From Taenia hydatigena (Eukaryota; Platyhelminthes; Cestoda; Cyclophyllidea; Taeniidae): a stretch of 64,000 nucleotides of DNA. Under the pieces are notes generated by a model, which was not told where the DNA came from, ran no database searches, and saw nothing but the letters and a program-made list of their open reading frames with translations. Within the stretch, counting starts at the first letter, position 1. Every line of letters begins with the position of its first letter. Both the position numbers and the translations under genes were made by a program. This document shows, in pieces, positions 26,066 to 40,100 of the stretch. Where the stretch lies: NCBI GenBank assembly GCA_036345935.2, contig JADWOT020000006.1:5769543-5833542 (forward strand). The letters are read 5' to 3'.

Positions 26066-27941
26066 GCTTAATATCAAACAATGGTAAGTGCCTTTAAGTA
26101 CATTTCCAGCGTTCCTAATTATTGTTATTGCTTGCTAGAGACTGTTCAAACTTATTTCAAGGGCAACTCCTCGAAAGACATGTTCGCTGATGCATCACAA
26201 TGCACTTGGAGTCAAAGAATTGTTCTCTACGAATGTATGAAACTCCTCTCAGCGATTGCTCATTAATTCTACAATTAATCATCACTTTTTTCATTTAATT
26301 TTTAAATTTACTCGGAGTTTTTGAACCGCCTCTTGCTCTCCTGAGCGGACAAGACAAGTGATTGTTCTGCTTTACTCACATTCATAAGACAGCCGCGGTG
26401 GAACTACACATTGTTGATAGTCCTGAATAAAAGAAAAAACTTTTAGAAAATCGTTCCTTCTGTAATTTGGGATTTAAATGGCGTAAGCGGCGAAAATTAC
26501 GGGGGGAATTCATAAGGAGATACTCAAATTTGTAGGTCATTGAAGGGCCTTCCATGGGAATGGAAAAGTTCAATTTCAAATGCTCCCGACGAAGTTAAAA
26601 TGTACATGCATTATCAATATCAAACACAACTTATAAAATACGCTCAAGGTCTTAGAACAAGTTGACAGTCTTTTTTATTCAAGAACATACTACTTACACT
26701 TGCATTAAAGTAGATATTGGTTCGAATAAAGCGGTTATTTGACTTTTGGATGGGCCGATAATTGTCCGCCATCGCTCCGGCATTTTTGAATTCGGACATT
26801 CTGAGCCCACGCAATCCCTTCATCTAGGTGGACGTGAAGAATTAGTTGAACATGTATTTTGCATTACCTCGTAACCCTCCTCCTATTTGGAGGTTACATC
26901 ACAACGAAAACCAATCAAGCCCCTTCTGTGAATGGTGACCGCTGGCTCATGGAAAGGATGAATGCATCTTAGTGCTGGCCCATTTATTTTGCCTTGTTTA
27001 CTTTCGACTTGGTGGGCCGTTCCTACATGGTGTGTGGTTGGGGCAAAAGTCATTGCTGGATAATAAACAAAGCAATAAGTGCTTCTACAAATAGGCTCTT
27101 CCTGGCGATTTAAAAAGCTGCTAAAATATAGGTAGAGTTGACTGAAGACCTCGAAAGGGAGTTAATTACCCTTAAATGTACTTTTCCTTCCAGACGTTTT
27201 CGTGCTAGACCATTCTTTTGGCAATTTTCTATGCCTCCACAGACGAAATTCTTAAAAAAAGGCGGTGATTTTATGCTGCGAGTAATGTTGCTCTAGCAAA
27301 GAGATCACAACCTCCTTTTACTAAGAGAAGTTTGCCCTCAGTGGGTTCATATCTTGAAAGGTAGTCAAAGTGGATGACAAATTAATAACGTGTGCACAGC
27401 GACACCACTTTGTCTTTCCGTTGAGGGTATTTTGGAAAAACAAACTCAATTGTCAGGTTTAAAAAAGATCTATTGGCATGCATGATGGATGCTTGACAGC
27501 TCCTACTCGCTGGACCAACTGTCTCCCCAACGCGCGCTCCATTAATCACCTACTCCCTGCTTGATGGAAGGGAGGTCAATCGCCCACCAGCTGCATCATC
27601 ATTACCACCCTATTCAACAGTTAGGAAGGGATTTGTGTGAGAAAATGGCATTCAAATGACGTTTAGATGAACCAGAAAATGGCTGTGTACTGCATTAACC
27701 GTTCAAATGCTTTAAATTCGCAAACTTTACACAACTCAAGTGGCCATTATTTGAGTTCCCTTAGAGGGCTGCTCAGTTTGAGGTGGGATGCTACGAGTTT
27801 AATTACACCGGGATAAGGCAAGTGAGAGGAGTCCTTTACAAAGGTCCTGGAAAAAGATCGAGGCATCGAAAGGCGTATGAGAAAGGAAACGGGGCTTAAT
27901 TGCCCCCAAATCAGCTTGATTTTATGGTTGCCCGACCATTA
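26066..27941. other. 3' flank of the CARP gene, no gene recognised
   Basis: Downstream of the CARP stop codon on the minus strand; it probably includes that gene's 3' UTR. Nothing else is supported. Confidence 0.5.
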
Positions 27942-28121
27942 TCATCTATTCATTGGCAAGCACAGATGAATGCGTTGGCACGGCCTCCGATATGGCTGGT
28001 GGTACAGAGGCCCGTCCCTTTTGCCTGAAAACTCGGAGTTTGCCCGAAAAGCATGCCAACGTGTGGCCTGGATCAAAGTACGTAGCACACGCAGACGATG
28101 TTGGCCATGGCGACAGAATGT
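27942..28121 (-). CDS. CARP terminal exon with stop codon
   Basis: 180 bp after acceptor GTTCGCTGGCCCAG; 59 codons plus TGA. It encodes HRLRVLRTLIQ, RANSEFSGK and YHQPYRRP, matching the final helix and the NFRPVQPLN strand of alpha carbonic anhydrases in position, though weakly in identity. The phase fits the preceding exon exactly. A possible ATTAAA polyadenylation signal on the minus strand lies at 27798-27803, about 140 bp downstream. Confidence 0.7.
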   Translation of the reverse strand, partial: TFCRHGQHRLRVLRTLIQATRWHAFRANSEFSGKRDGPLYHQPYRRPCQRIHLCLPMNR

Positions 28122-31100
28122 CTGGGCCAGCGAACACTACGAACTGCTGTTTCTCCGTACATTTCACTGATTATGGGTAGTTGTAAGCTATTTATACTTC
28201 TATACACGATCTCAAGGTACAGGAAGGGAAGGAAAATACCATCATTCAAGTTTATATTTGGCTTTGTGCACTAGCGTACGATAAAACAGAAGTTTCTTTA
28301 CTCCGGAACTTCAACGACACATGGATACGCTGACAAAATTTTCTTATCTGAGTCCAAATAGTTGTAATAAACCATGTGACTGAGAAATTACTTAAATTCA
28401 AAGCATAAAATTAGTGCAGAAGGTTTAAAGCCAGAAAAAGTTGCACTTTTTTAACTGTTAAACTGTGGCTGAATTAACCGTCCAGAGGAAACGTTACTCC
28501 TGTGTACGAGTTGCCTATCCGCCTACATATTTGGGTAACGGTGACAACATTTTGTTTGGAATTTGCACCCAACTTGCTCAGAACTCATGAGGACTTTTGG
28601 CACCCTTTTTATTAAAAAAAACAACAGAAAGTTTGCTAACCCACTTGAAGACTTTGCAGATCTTGACCTTATCATTGGAAATTTGTTAGCTCGCTTTGGC
28701 ATTAAAACCAAGAGCACCCTAACTCCAATTAAACCAAGTGATTTACTCCTCATTTGGCAGTTATGAATCGGTCTATGCGCTTCAGTCTACGTAACCCAAA
28801 CCATTTTTCAAACCATGCCATCAATCACGCCACTCACACCAAAATATGAGTAGTATCTGCGTAAAGGTCGAAAAAAAGCTCGACTGCTAAATTCACACAT
28901 AGCAAAATTAAGACAAAAGTTTTGGCAAACATTCAAAGCAAAATGAAGAGAGAAACTTTTTGATTTTTGCTTTTTTGCACGACACAAACGCCTTTAATTT
29001 TGAGTTTGTCTTACACCGACGAGCGAAAGCATCTGTCAACTACAGGTGTTGTTATTTTCATCTTTCAATGCTTGCATTCGAAAAGGGGATAAAGATAAAG
29101 TCACTCTGTCACTTGCAGCTTAAAGTATAAGACAGTTTTTTGCATTTTTAACAGCCAAATTTTTGTCACCTTGTGGCGAAAGCCTTGTCGAGCTGGTTAA
29201 ATTTTAATGCCTCCAGAGGTTAAACATCATGCAAGATGCTAGAAGCTGTGGGAGAAAAGGCAAGATGGAGCATTAAAAATTCGCTAATCATTTTAAATTG
29301 CATGATTACATAAGTAGTAGTCGGTGTTTAAACCCTACGGAGCTAATGGCCTCCTGGGGGACTGGGTAGGAGGACGCGAACACCAGAGACAGAAAATGTA
29401 AATAATTCGTCTGACTCCTCGAAAAATTGCAGTAGGGAGTGAACGTTTTAGCAATCTAACACCCTCTTCAGTTCACGTGCGCATAATCTGAATTGCCTTT
29501 GCATGTGGTAGGTTATTTCACTTTTTCACCTCGTCCATTCCCTCCCCCCACTAAAGAAGGCTGAACAGGTCAACCAAAAAGAAGAATGTAAACGTAAATT
29601 CAAAGGTATTAATTACTTAACCTAGCGAGAGGCGAAAATATTTTGGTATTTTGCCAAAAAAACAAAAACACTGAATTAGAAAGTTGTGTGAATTGCCCCA
29701 AATATGTGCCCCTCTTCCCTGGTTTGTAATTGCCACCTGAAAAGCACCCCTCCTTGTTATAATGTGAATAAAATGCACATTTTTCTTACAACTTTAATAC
29801 TTTAACTGTAAACAGAACAAATAAAACTTGCCTTGCACCCAATTGCAAACTTAGGATCAGAAGCATACCAATGACCTAGAATGCATTAATCATAACCTGG
29901 TTGGGGCGAGATCAGGAATGCCCCTCGAATACCTACTACACAGTCGTCACAAATGCACGTGGGTATATAAGTAAACAGTTAAAAAAACAAGTCGATTTTG
30001 CCTTGTTGAATGAAAAAAGAAATCAGAGGCACTTAAGCAGGTGGAGCAATCTGAACACTTGATGCTGCAATTGGCGTGGCGTAGCGCACGGAGACGATGG
30101 CAGTCGCGAAAAAATAACCCCATACAGTTTTTTTATTTACTAAGACTTGGCTAAGCTTTCGATAACACGCTTTTGCCTAATTTAATAAACTTTGGTGGAT
30201 TATTCGGTAAAGGCAGCAAAAACCAGTCATGGACTGCTCAAAATCTCTGTCGGTCCAAAGGGAGGAATGCTCACTTCACAAGCAGCTGATTTTGCTCGAA
30301 AGTAGGAGGACTCACTTGCTCCTCAGTCACTGTGACAGGTGCATTCAGGAGGATCCAAGTCACGGTCTCATGGCAGGCGGGGAAACCGAGGGATCCTTGA
30401 TATGTTATGAACTCATGGGTGTTCGGAAGCAGCGTTTGAAGAATGAGGCCGTAGAGCCTTCGGCGATGACCTTTTAAGAAACATCAAAGGGAAGGCACCG
30501 CTGCATTAGACGGTTTTCTGCTACAATCTTCCAATTTATGAACAGGGTTTAGATGCACTACTGGAACAGTTCAACTCATTTATCTTCTGCCTTTGAAGGC
30601 GTGCAGGTCTGGGTAATACAGATCAAGCGACTGCTTTTGCCATCTAAAATGCACTTAATTTTGTCATCCCTGCAGGCCGTTCCTATGATCTTTACCACGG
30701 CAACATTGAAAAATGCAATCCTTTCTTCTTACAAACTTAGCTGTTGCGGAAATCGGTGGGAGTTCTTTAGCACAATATCGTCGTTTCCCTTTGTCTATGA
30801 GAAGTCCCGGAAAGGCGGCACAATTTTTTCTGTGCACCTTATTGGTTGCACTTTAACCTCTTAACTACAAAGCTAAAATCGTATCAATCCAATTACACGA
30901 CTGTAGAGCAAAGACTGGCCATTCCCACTTACTTGACATTTTGCGGCCTTTATGGCTAAACGAGTCACTTCCACGCACTTTATGCATACCTTTCTTCGCC
31001 ACCGTTGTATGCATTTTCGCCCTACCAATTATAGTGTTTCAATGTTTTAGACACTGTCAGAGGGCCACTTCTTCAATAAATTGCATGATTCTCCACCAAG

Positions 31101-34100
31101 CAACTGTAAAAAGGTGCAATTTTTTTAGCTTCTTTTTCCTAAGCCCATTCACAAGTTAACACACTTGCATCCTACCCTACCCTTAAAGCCAGCCGAAAAG
31201 ACAGAAAACTACGGAGGGTATCAATACAGAAAAAAAAGTGCCGCCGTACCCTTTAATCTCACTTCAGCCACGGTGGAAAGGAGAGCCGATATATCGGGTG
31301 GTGGGCTTTGACCTACCTAGAAAAAGAGGGAAATGAACGATGATAACAAGTATGTGCTTTGAAAGGAAGAGGGCAGGGTCTATACGCAACGCACACATTG
31401 AATTGTGTTTATAAATCACTAAAAAATGTCAATGTGTGAATTCGACCTACTTGCAAAAAGAGAGAGACGGCTGCAAGTCCGTTAGGTCTGCTGACTGCCA
31501 GGGTGAAATTGGGATAGAGATCAGCATTGTAGGCATACAATTGAATCTACAGTTAGAAAGGTCAATTAGAAGCAGAAATTTGCCCCGCTACTGTGTTGCC
31601 ACAGAAAACAGATCAAGGTAATTAAAGTCTACTCGTCAACCTTGTTAATTTATTCATGAATTAAACACCCCAGTTAAATATGCAAATTTACACACTCAAG
31701 CGGAAACAGCTAGTCAATTTCCAAAATGTTATAACCCACTTATTTTGCTTTTATTACTTGTTTTAACCTCTACCCACGCTGAGCAGATATTTAAATGAGG
31801 AGGTAACAAAGTGCGCTTTTTTATTGTGGATATGGGTTCTGCTTTAAGCAATGTTATTCAGACAGTTTTATGAAAAGAAGAAACAAATTCTTATCCTTAA
31901 TAAAGGTATATGTGTGCTTTTCGATACAAGGTAAAACTATGTTAAGTATATGCAAATCCGGTGAATTGAATGTGCAACTTTTGGAGTTTATTAAAGAAGT
32001 TAAAAAGGTATGTGAACAGTTGTTCCGTTTGATTAGGGATTGGTTCGAAGCACTAATAATTTTGGAATATAAAGTCAGCAAAAATGTTGAAACGCGTGAA
32101 TTTGTTTGGTATGTAAGAGGACCTATTGTAATGATCTAGACATTTGTATTTTGGCCGAGACAAGGCCCTACTACTGGAAGCACCCATGACTTCGCTCAAC
32201 AAAATTAATTTTGACTACTATAGGCGTTCCTGTGATCTGTACGACAGCCACGTCTTTAGACTAAACAAATAACTGTACAAACAAACTGACAGAGACCGCC
32301 TGCTTTTGAAAAAAATCGCATTATTAGTGGGATTGAGTTCTTCCTCTTCAATTTGGAAGATAATGCACAATTTGTCTCTCTGATAAGGCAATTTTTAATG
32401 ATAAAATTTTGACTCGCCTATTCAGAGCCATCAAAAGAGTTCTGTGGTTACAACTTCGACGGTCTGAATGCTTTTGTCAAGGTTTTATTAGTGAGGTAAT
32501 TTGACCTCTGCGAAAGGAGAGGTGGGTCACTCGCCTCAGGTCTCAGCAAAAGGGTGAATGCGGAAATCGAATTGACTAGGAAATTGAGTTTTGCGGTATC
32601 GCTTGGATACTCAGAATCACAAATAAATTCTAAAAAGCGCGGAATAAGATTGCACATCATTTTTGAATTAAAGCTGGAGTGTCAATAATATCGTTTGCGC
32701 CTTTGAACCTTCTCCAAAATCAATTGTGTAATTTTGCATTCGAAAAATTATTGCTTCGTAAAGCAATTCATGAATGGGATACAACATTTCGCAACGATGA
32801 TTTTTCAACTAGCAATTTTATCTGGATCGCTTCAAAACCCCGGCTAATGCCGATTTCAGACCACGGGACGGGTCTGTTCAAAGGTCCACCGTAATTCCCC
32901 TCACAACATGGGCAAAGCAAACCAGAGGAAAAAAGTGGTTCTACCTCTCCAGGGAATGTTTTTCCATCAATCTGATGTTCTGAGCCGACTTGTGAAGTAC
33001 TACCAAACTTGATGACGCCTCCATGCAACCGATAGCGGTAGGACAGTGGACCATCGCTGAAGTAGACACTGGGTCCGTTGGAGTCGGGTTGGAAGTAGAC
33101 ATCCTGACCTGCGTTTACCACTCCGAAGGTAAGCTAAAGTGGAAGGAAATACGGGAAAATTGCGCCATTTCGCCATTTAAGTGCATCCGCTACGTAAGTT
33201 GCAAGAATAAAAACATGCTGTTTTCTCAACATCTTTGCTCCACTAATGGGCGAAACAGAATTCTTCCATTTTGTGTAACAAATTAAGCAATTTTCGTTCA
33301 AAAATAATTGTGATTTGCCGTCTGTTGGAATGCTTTTTAGTAATTTGTTTAGCAGATGCGCCCATCCTCTTTCTTGGATGTCTAATAAGGCTGTGCAATG
33401 TGTTCATATAATTTTAAGGAATGGTAAAAAACGACAGGGAGCTTCCTTGAATATTTTAGTCCTCAATGTGACCACTATGACGATCGCCAATTCTTTTTGG
33501 GCTAAATGAAAGCTTGAGTGTTCAACATCTAGCCCTGGACACCTCCATTCTGCTGGATTTTCCAACTGTCTGTTTTGTGAGGGTCCACGTGGTTATCAAA
33601 TTCTGAAAGGAGGTGAGATTTGATCACGCGGATGGGTGTTGGAAGCCTACGGAGGATGAGATGAGGCAGTATCTCCCACTCTAAATCACGACCAATTTAG
33701 CGACTTCCTTGGAATTAATCATATGAAGTCAATCTCAGTAAGAATAATTCCGTCTACAGTCCACCACACACGAAGGAAATATTCTTCCCAGCAAAAGATG
33801 CGTAGTTACCCAAAAATATGTCGTCTCTTATACGAGACTGTCTGCCAGCAAACAGTCCAAAATGGCGCCCCCTTATCGCATGAAAGAAATAAATGGCAAC
33901 AAATTTATTGCCTTTGAAGGTGGTTTTTTTTATTTTGATAGCTGTTTGTCCTCCGCGACAGAGATTGCCGGAAGTTCACTCGCAACCTAACTTTAATAAG
34001 TACAGTTCCACAAAGACGGGGTCTACGTCTGTGAGTGCCTTGCCATCGGTAGTTGGGGGTTTCAGTCAGGCTATGCTATCACTTCCTAACCCAACTATTT

Positions 34101-37100
34101 ATAATTGGGTTTAAACGTGTAAAGTAAACGGGTTTAAATCAACTCTCTAGTTTCAATCCACGCTTATGACATAGGAACCAAAAAACAGCATTTCAGTTTT
34201 ATAATGCAGACATATAAACAATCGTTTGTATTTCGCGCGTCCCCACAAGCGAACACAACAGGTAAATGAGCTGGAGAGGGCACCAATTCGTTTGCCAAAC
34301 TGACGATTATACCCCAAAAGCATTTAATACAATCTAAAAATGAAGTGGAAACAATACTTTGCACTTTGCTGGTGTAGAAGGTGACTAAGAATCGTTCCAT
34401 CGAGTTCGATGCACTACAGTGCAGAGACGCAAAGTTTCGCGTAATTCGGGAAACAATCATTTTTCATCGTGAAAGTGAATTGCCAGATTTAACCTTTCAA
34501 CCCTTATGAAATTTTAAAGCTAATAGAGAAGTAAAACCCAAAAAGTAACACACTATTCTAAGAGTGAGCTTCAGCGCTGAGGAGACTCAGAGCATCTTTG
34601 TAAAACTTGGATGTTCAAAACTGTTTGGAAGCACCACAATGCCATCAGCTAAGCTTTTACTTCAACCTCTGAATTCACTTTAATATATTATTTGAATTAG
34701 AGCTTTCACGAGATGATTCTCAATACCACAAATTAAAAGTAGATCCTATGCAGTACAAAATGTTCTGTGCGACCATTTTGCAGGTAAATTGCCAGAATTT
34801 ACTATTTGAGGTCATCGTACTACTTGACACATTTTAACAAGGCGAAATGAGCTAATTTGAGCCAAGAAGACAAATCTTGTACATGGAATGATTCTATAAA
34901 ATTGTGCAAAACAGTTCACGAACTTGTAAAACAATTAGATGCGTTATTACTATTTTCAACCCCTTCGGCGAAGTTAGCATTTCGGACTAATAATCTTGTG
35001 GAAATGCCTCACATATTCCATAAAAAACAATTTTCTAAACGTCTTTAGCAGGTGTAATTAATATTTGCGGCTTATTTTCTTCAAATATTTTTAACCACTT
35101 AACATGGGGTGCTACTTCAGCGCCGGTAACGAATCGCTATCCAGCTTGTAACATGATCTCTTTCCCACGCAAACCTCTAATCCTGCTATTATAATGCGGT
35201 GGATAAGGTGTTACATGAGCACCAGTTTTCTCTAATTAAAGGGAGATCTGCAGTCGCGCATTTGCAAGTAGCTTTTTCAATAAGCCTCCATCGTGCGGCA
35301 CTTGGGTTACATCGAGGTGACTGCATGTAAATTAAGCTCTCTGTAGTCAAACGGGCAAAACTTAATTGGGGAGCACATGAGGCTGTTGTAAGATCTTTAC
35401 TGCGGAGCAATGTTCGGACGCAGACTATTGTGTGTAGGCAAACCTATTCGAGGGGCGGTGGGGTGAGGGATTGACTCTGGTTTTTGAAAGTAAAAAACGC
35501 CATCTTATTTTTCATGGCATCTACGTATATGGGTGACTGTGAGGGCAAAATTTAAACCTCTGTGAGTAAAGGCGCACTGTTGTGTTTACATTACGGCAAA
35601 GGTGAAGCAAGGAAACAGGGACTTTCGAATTGACCTTCACTTACCTAAAAAGTACTAAGTGACGAAAATATGTAAAATTTACACCATGTTCGCAATCCTA
35701 TAGATTTAAAATGTGGGATTGTGAGTTTCCTTTTAGTGATTTTTTCCTTTCATTTGTTGCGTTGAGTAAGCGTTAGTGGAATCGAAGGTTTTTGGAGGCC
35801 TAATTTTAGTTGGTAAATTGATATCTAATATACCGAAATAAGTGTTCTATGAAAAAGTTGAAAGATAGCGTCACAATGCTTAAAACAAAAGAGCACGAGG
35901 AAAGGGTACTGCAGGTGCTGTAAGTGCTTTTCGAGACACTAACAGCAAAACAAAGTTAAGACAGGTTTTTTTGAGGTTTTACTAAGTTGTAGTATTTGTA
36001 ACCCTAGTAAGCCTTAAAACTTGTTTAAATTCACAGCAGAAATGTGGAAAGCCATTCGAATATACCAATCTTTACATTGAGATTCGGCTTAAACTAAACG
36101 CAGTCGAATTGACCACCTTTTTCCCTTACAGCATTTGTCTTAAGAGGAAAAAAAAGACGGGAGAAATGCCTGCTCTCGATTACTCCACCCTTCGCTTTAC
36201 TGACGTCTAATGGCCGAGAAATGGGTGCCAAATGCTTCAGCTTCAATTGACGCCAATCACTTACGGCCATTCAATCAGCAATCAAAACACACAAAATTAT
36301 TCTCTTACCCAATTGAAAACTCCCTCCCCGCCTAATCATGGGTGCAGTTGATTAATCAGGAAACATTGAAATTCCTTCAGGTCCCGAAGCTACAAAAAAC
36401 GGTATCTTTTCTTCCAAAAAAGTCACAAGTACTATTAGACTCATTCATCAGCCTCTTGACTAGGGAAGAGAGGGCGAGAAACACTTTGTAAGGGCACCTC
36501 TTGAGTAAAAGCACACTGGCAGTGGTGCTTTTACCTTGCTCTAAAACTGGGGTTTTTACAGGTTCAGCAGAAATAATTTGGCTTATGTAAAACTTTTCTG
36601 TGTAATGTGATTAAAAGTATACATTCTCTTCAGTAACATTTACGAAAATGTGCCCACGTGGATGCGTAAATCAGCCCTCCACACAGCCCACCTGGTCTAG
36701 CATTTTCATCCGCCTTTGAAAAAGCTCTGAATAAAAAAGTGTATTTAGGCGTCTCGCTGGTTTTTGTGGAACCGAAGTCGGTTTGCGTGACCTTAACTAG
36801 GAAATGAATAGTGGCAGAAGCATGATGTCGGAACGGGACCTAAAAAGTTAACCTGCGTATCCCCACAAGGAGGAATTCTTGTCGTGGAATGCATTCGGCT
36901 TACAGAAATTCATCAACTTGCAATGGTAAGAAGTCTTTTGATTTTTTAAGCAATTGCACCTCAGACGCACCTTTGAGGCGATCCCATCGATGAAGAGCGG
37001 TTTGAGCGTGTGATCGAAAATGAGATCGTCTAGTCGAATGTTGATTGGTGATTGGAGGTGACCCTTCGCACAGGCGGACCAGATATCGTCCGAGAACATC

Positions 37101-40100
37101 ATCGAGGCCCTTCCCCAATGACTGGGACCTGTAAAACACATGAAATCCGCTTTTAGTTTGTAGCAGACACGGACCAGTATTTTGGTTCCAAAGTGATTAG
37201 TCTTGCAAGACATTTACGAAATTTTGTTGACCGGAGTTCAAAAAAAATATTTGAAATTGTAATGACAGCATTCAGGCACTTGGATCGAGTGTACTCTTGC
37301 ATCGGATACTCCCCTCACTGAGATTTGAAAGTTTGTTAACACAAATTCCTCCCCATAAAATTTTTACATCTTGATATCCTTTTTTAAATTGTTAGTCCAT
37401 AAAATTCAAAACCATTTCCTTTACAATTTCGCCAGATCAAGCTGCTGAAGAGTTCATAAAGTTTGCGCCATCAATGCTTAATGCAACAAGTCGGATGTAT
37501 GTTTAACTCGCGGCACTTAGGTGCTCCGCCGTCAGGCGGGCTAACCACTAGGCCATGCAGGCAGGCAGGCATAAGCCCTACAGTATGCATTATACCTTCT
37601 CTCTTCTTCAGGGAGGTCCCGGGGCGCTGTATTGGTGACAGATGAAAGCAAATGCAATATTAAAAAATTTACCCTGATACCCACTGTTGGATAATAAAAG
37701 TTAATGGGGCTGAAGAATAGGATATGCCCGTGAAATCGGCGACTACCTCAGTCCCATGATCTGCAGAAAAGCTATTAATATCCAAAGCGGCACTGTCCTT
37801 GTTCTATCTAGAATAGTTCGATGCAGAACTGTCCACTGTTCCTGTATGGCGATATCAAATGTGCTAACACCGATAGGCATGACTGGATGGCCTGTGAAGT
37901 GAAATCAACGCGAAAAGGAGGAATTGACACGAATCCCTACTCCACAAAAATTTAAACCAAATCTTGTTCTTTGTTATTTAACTCTGCTCCTAGCTCATTC
38001 GCCAGTCCCTGGGTGGAGTTCTCATGCAGGGCAAAGCTCCAGATCCAGTGATATTGCGTTCGATGGCTGAAGCGTCTAGCTCATGGGTGTCTCCCTACAG
38101 CAGCGATTGCATTGCCTAGGGCAATATCCATAAGAGCAAAAGGGTTATTTGGCAATTTGGTTGTTTGTTTAACTAGCGCTTCTGGACTCCTGGCCACGCC
38201 AATAGTGATCAGCCCTTCTATACGTTGGCAATGCGTATTCTGTCATCGTATCGTCTTCTTTCGTCTTTGAGGAAGTCTCTTGACGCCACACTTGTTGCCA
38301 GTTAACTTGTAAATGGAATGAAGCCGCCTCAGTGCCACTGGAAGTTAAACTGTGTGTTTGTGTGTTTTGAAAAGACAAATGTATAATGTGTCCATATCGG
38401 GAATTTGAAGGCATTTAGAAGGCTTTTTTTGGAAGGAATGCCGGAACAAAGTCTAGTAGCTTAAGGCTGAATGTCAAAGCAGACAGAAAAGTTATACGAA
38501 ATGTGCTGTCATTAGTGATATTTACAAGACACTGCTATTTGACAACGGTAATGTCAATTGCCTATACTTGTAAAACTGACTTATTTTGTTGCGTAGCTTC
38601 GCGCAACTGGGATAATCTCATTATGCGAAACCCTCCTGCATCGGGTCTGCTCTAAAGATTTGGAGGAATCATGTGGAAGGAGGAGGGTTGCCAATACCGA
38701 TACATTCACTGGACGGCTGAAGGTTCTTTGAAAACAAACTATCTTTTGGTGGTTTTGATGTACCGTGGCTCGTAACTTAAAAAGTGATTTAAATCGTTGG
38801 GATTCAATATTATCCTGCTACTGTAAAAGGTATGTTTACTTTGAGTCATGAGACGTTCCTGGAAGTTCGGCAGTTTCACTCTTCAAAGTGACACCTCATT
38901 TACGCATTTCCACTTAAATACTACAAATAACGAAAACTAATTTTGTTGCTGGCAGAAATCGCCATATCTCTCGATCTACTGAGCTCGACCTAAATTTTGT
39001 CCATTTATAATGTTTAAGATTGGCAAACAGTTTCACCTTATTTAAAGTCATTAATTTGTTGAGTTGCGATTGGTTATTAAAAAACGACCTTATACCGTTC
39101 ATGATTACATCTACCAGCCGATTTGATGATTTTCGGACTAGAATGTCCCATTTTTAAATTATAGGTTTGTTTTATGGTGGTATAGGAATGAGTTGCAAAA
39201 TCTCACCACTTCCCAACGTATTCGTTCCACATTGAGGGGGAGAAAAGGGAAAGACCTAGGGAGAGGGGGAAAGTCAGCCTATAAGGCTAACCTTGAATGC
39301 ATAAACAATGGTGCAGATGTCTGACGGCCATAAAACGTCTGAGTTTCTCCCAAATCCAAACGCCTTTCAACAGTTACCACCACCTCAACTCATAGATGAC
39401 CTTAACTGACAACGAACCTGCAAGTTGACTTGGCGTTCCTCCTCCTCGCACCCCACCTACGGGGCAAGTGTCTAGAGCCTGATGGCATTGCAAATTACCC
39501 GAGACTGTTTCCTTATTAAAGTTGACACTTTTCACCTTCTGCCCCAATCATCAGCGTGTTGTTTCAACAAGCAAATTATTCTAAATAACTTGTTCACTCC
39601 CTAAGCCGTCTACAAGTCAGTGAGGTTAATGGTGTTTTTGTGTGTGAAGTGAGGCGGCTAATCCCGCTATCAATTGGAGAATATTTGGGACCGAAGGGAT
39701 TGGCCCTGCGTCAGCAGACAGAGACGTGAGTAGGAGTTTAACTAGTCTCTTCTTCACACCCGACTGCAGTTCCGGTCTGCGCGTCTGCTCTTTGATTGTT
39801 ACAGATTTTAGTCGACAAAACCATGACAAGTAAATGCGATCTCCAAGGCTCTCATGAAAGCAAGTGAAAAGTGCCAACGGGATTTCTTAAATCTTAGTAC
39901 CCATTGGGCAAATCTGACCCTTTACTTGACACATGCAAGTGGTTCAATTTTGTGAAGAGCGGTAGGTGGAGATTTTGGTCTTGGGAAGCTGGCTAAAAAT
40001 CACACAAAACATGAACGAAAGTGGCATGTTTTTTTACTCTCCTTTGTAATTAGTAATTTGGAAGTGGTTCACAATTTTTCAAGCACTACCAGCAATAGTG

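Noticed and set aside
27946..28180. Frames of 66-75 codons on both strands starting with Met.
   Set aside because: They are other-frame shadows of the CARP terminal exon, which has the right phase, acceptor and stop.
30600..32270. A pair of similar minus-strand readings (VAVVKIIGT near 30.7 kb, VAVVQITGT near 32.2 kb) that looked like duplicated CARP exons.
   Set aside because: The similarity extends over wording also found in the R1 internal part (CC.GTGATCTGT), both frames close quickly, and neither aligns well to the carbonic anhydrase fold. A repeat is the simpler explanation.
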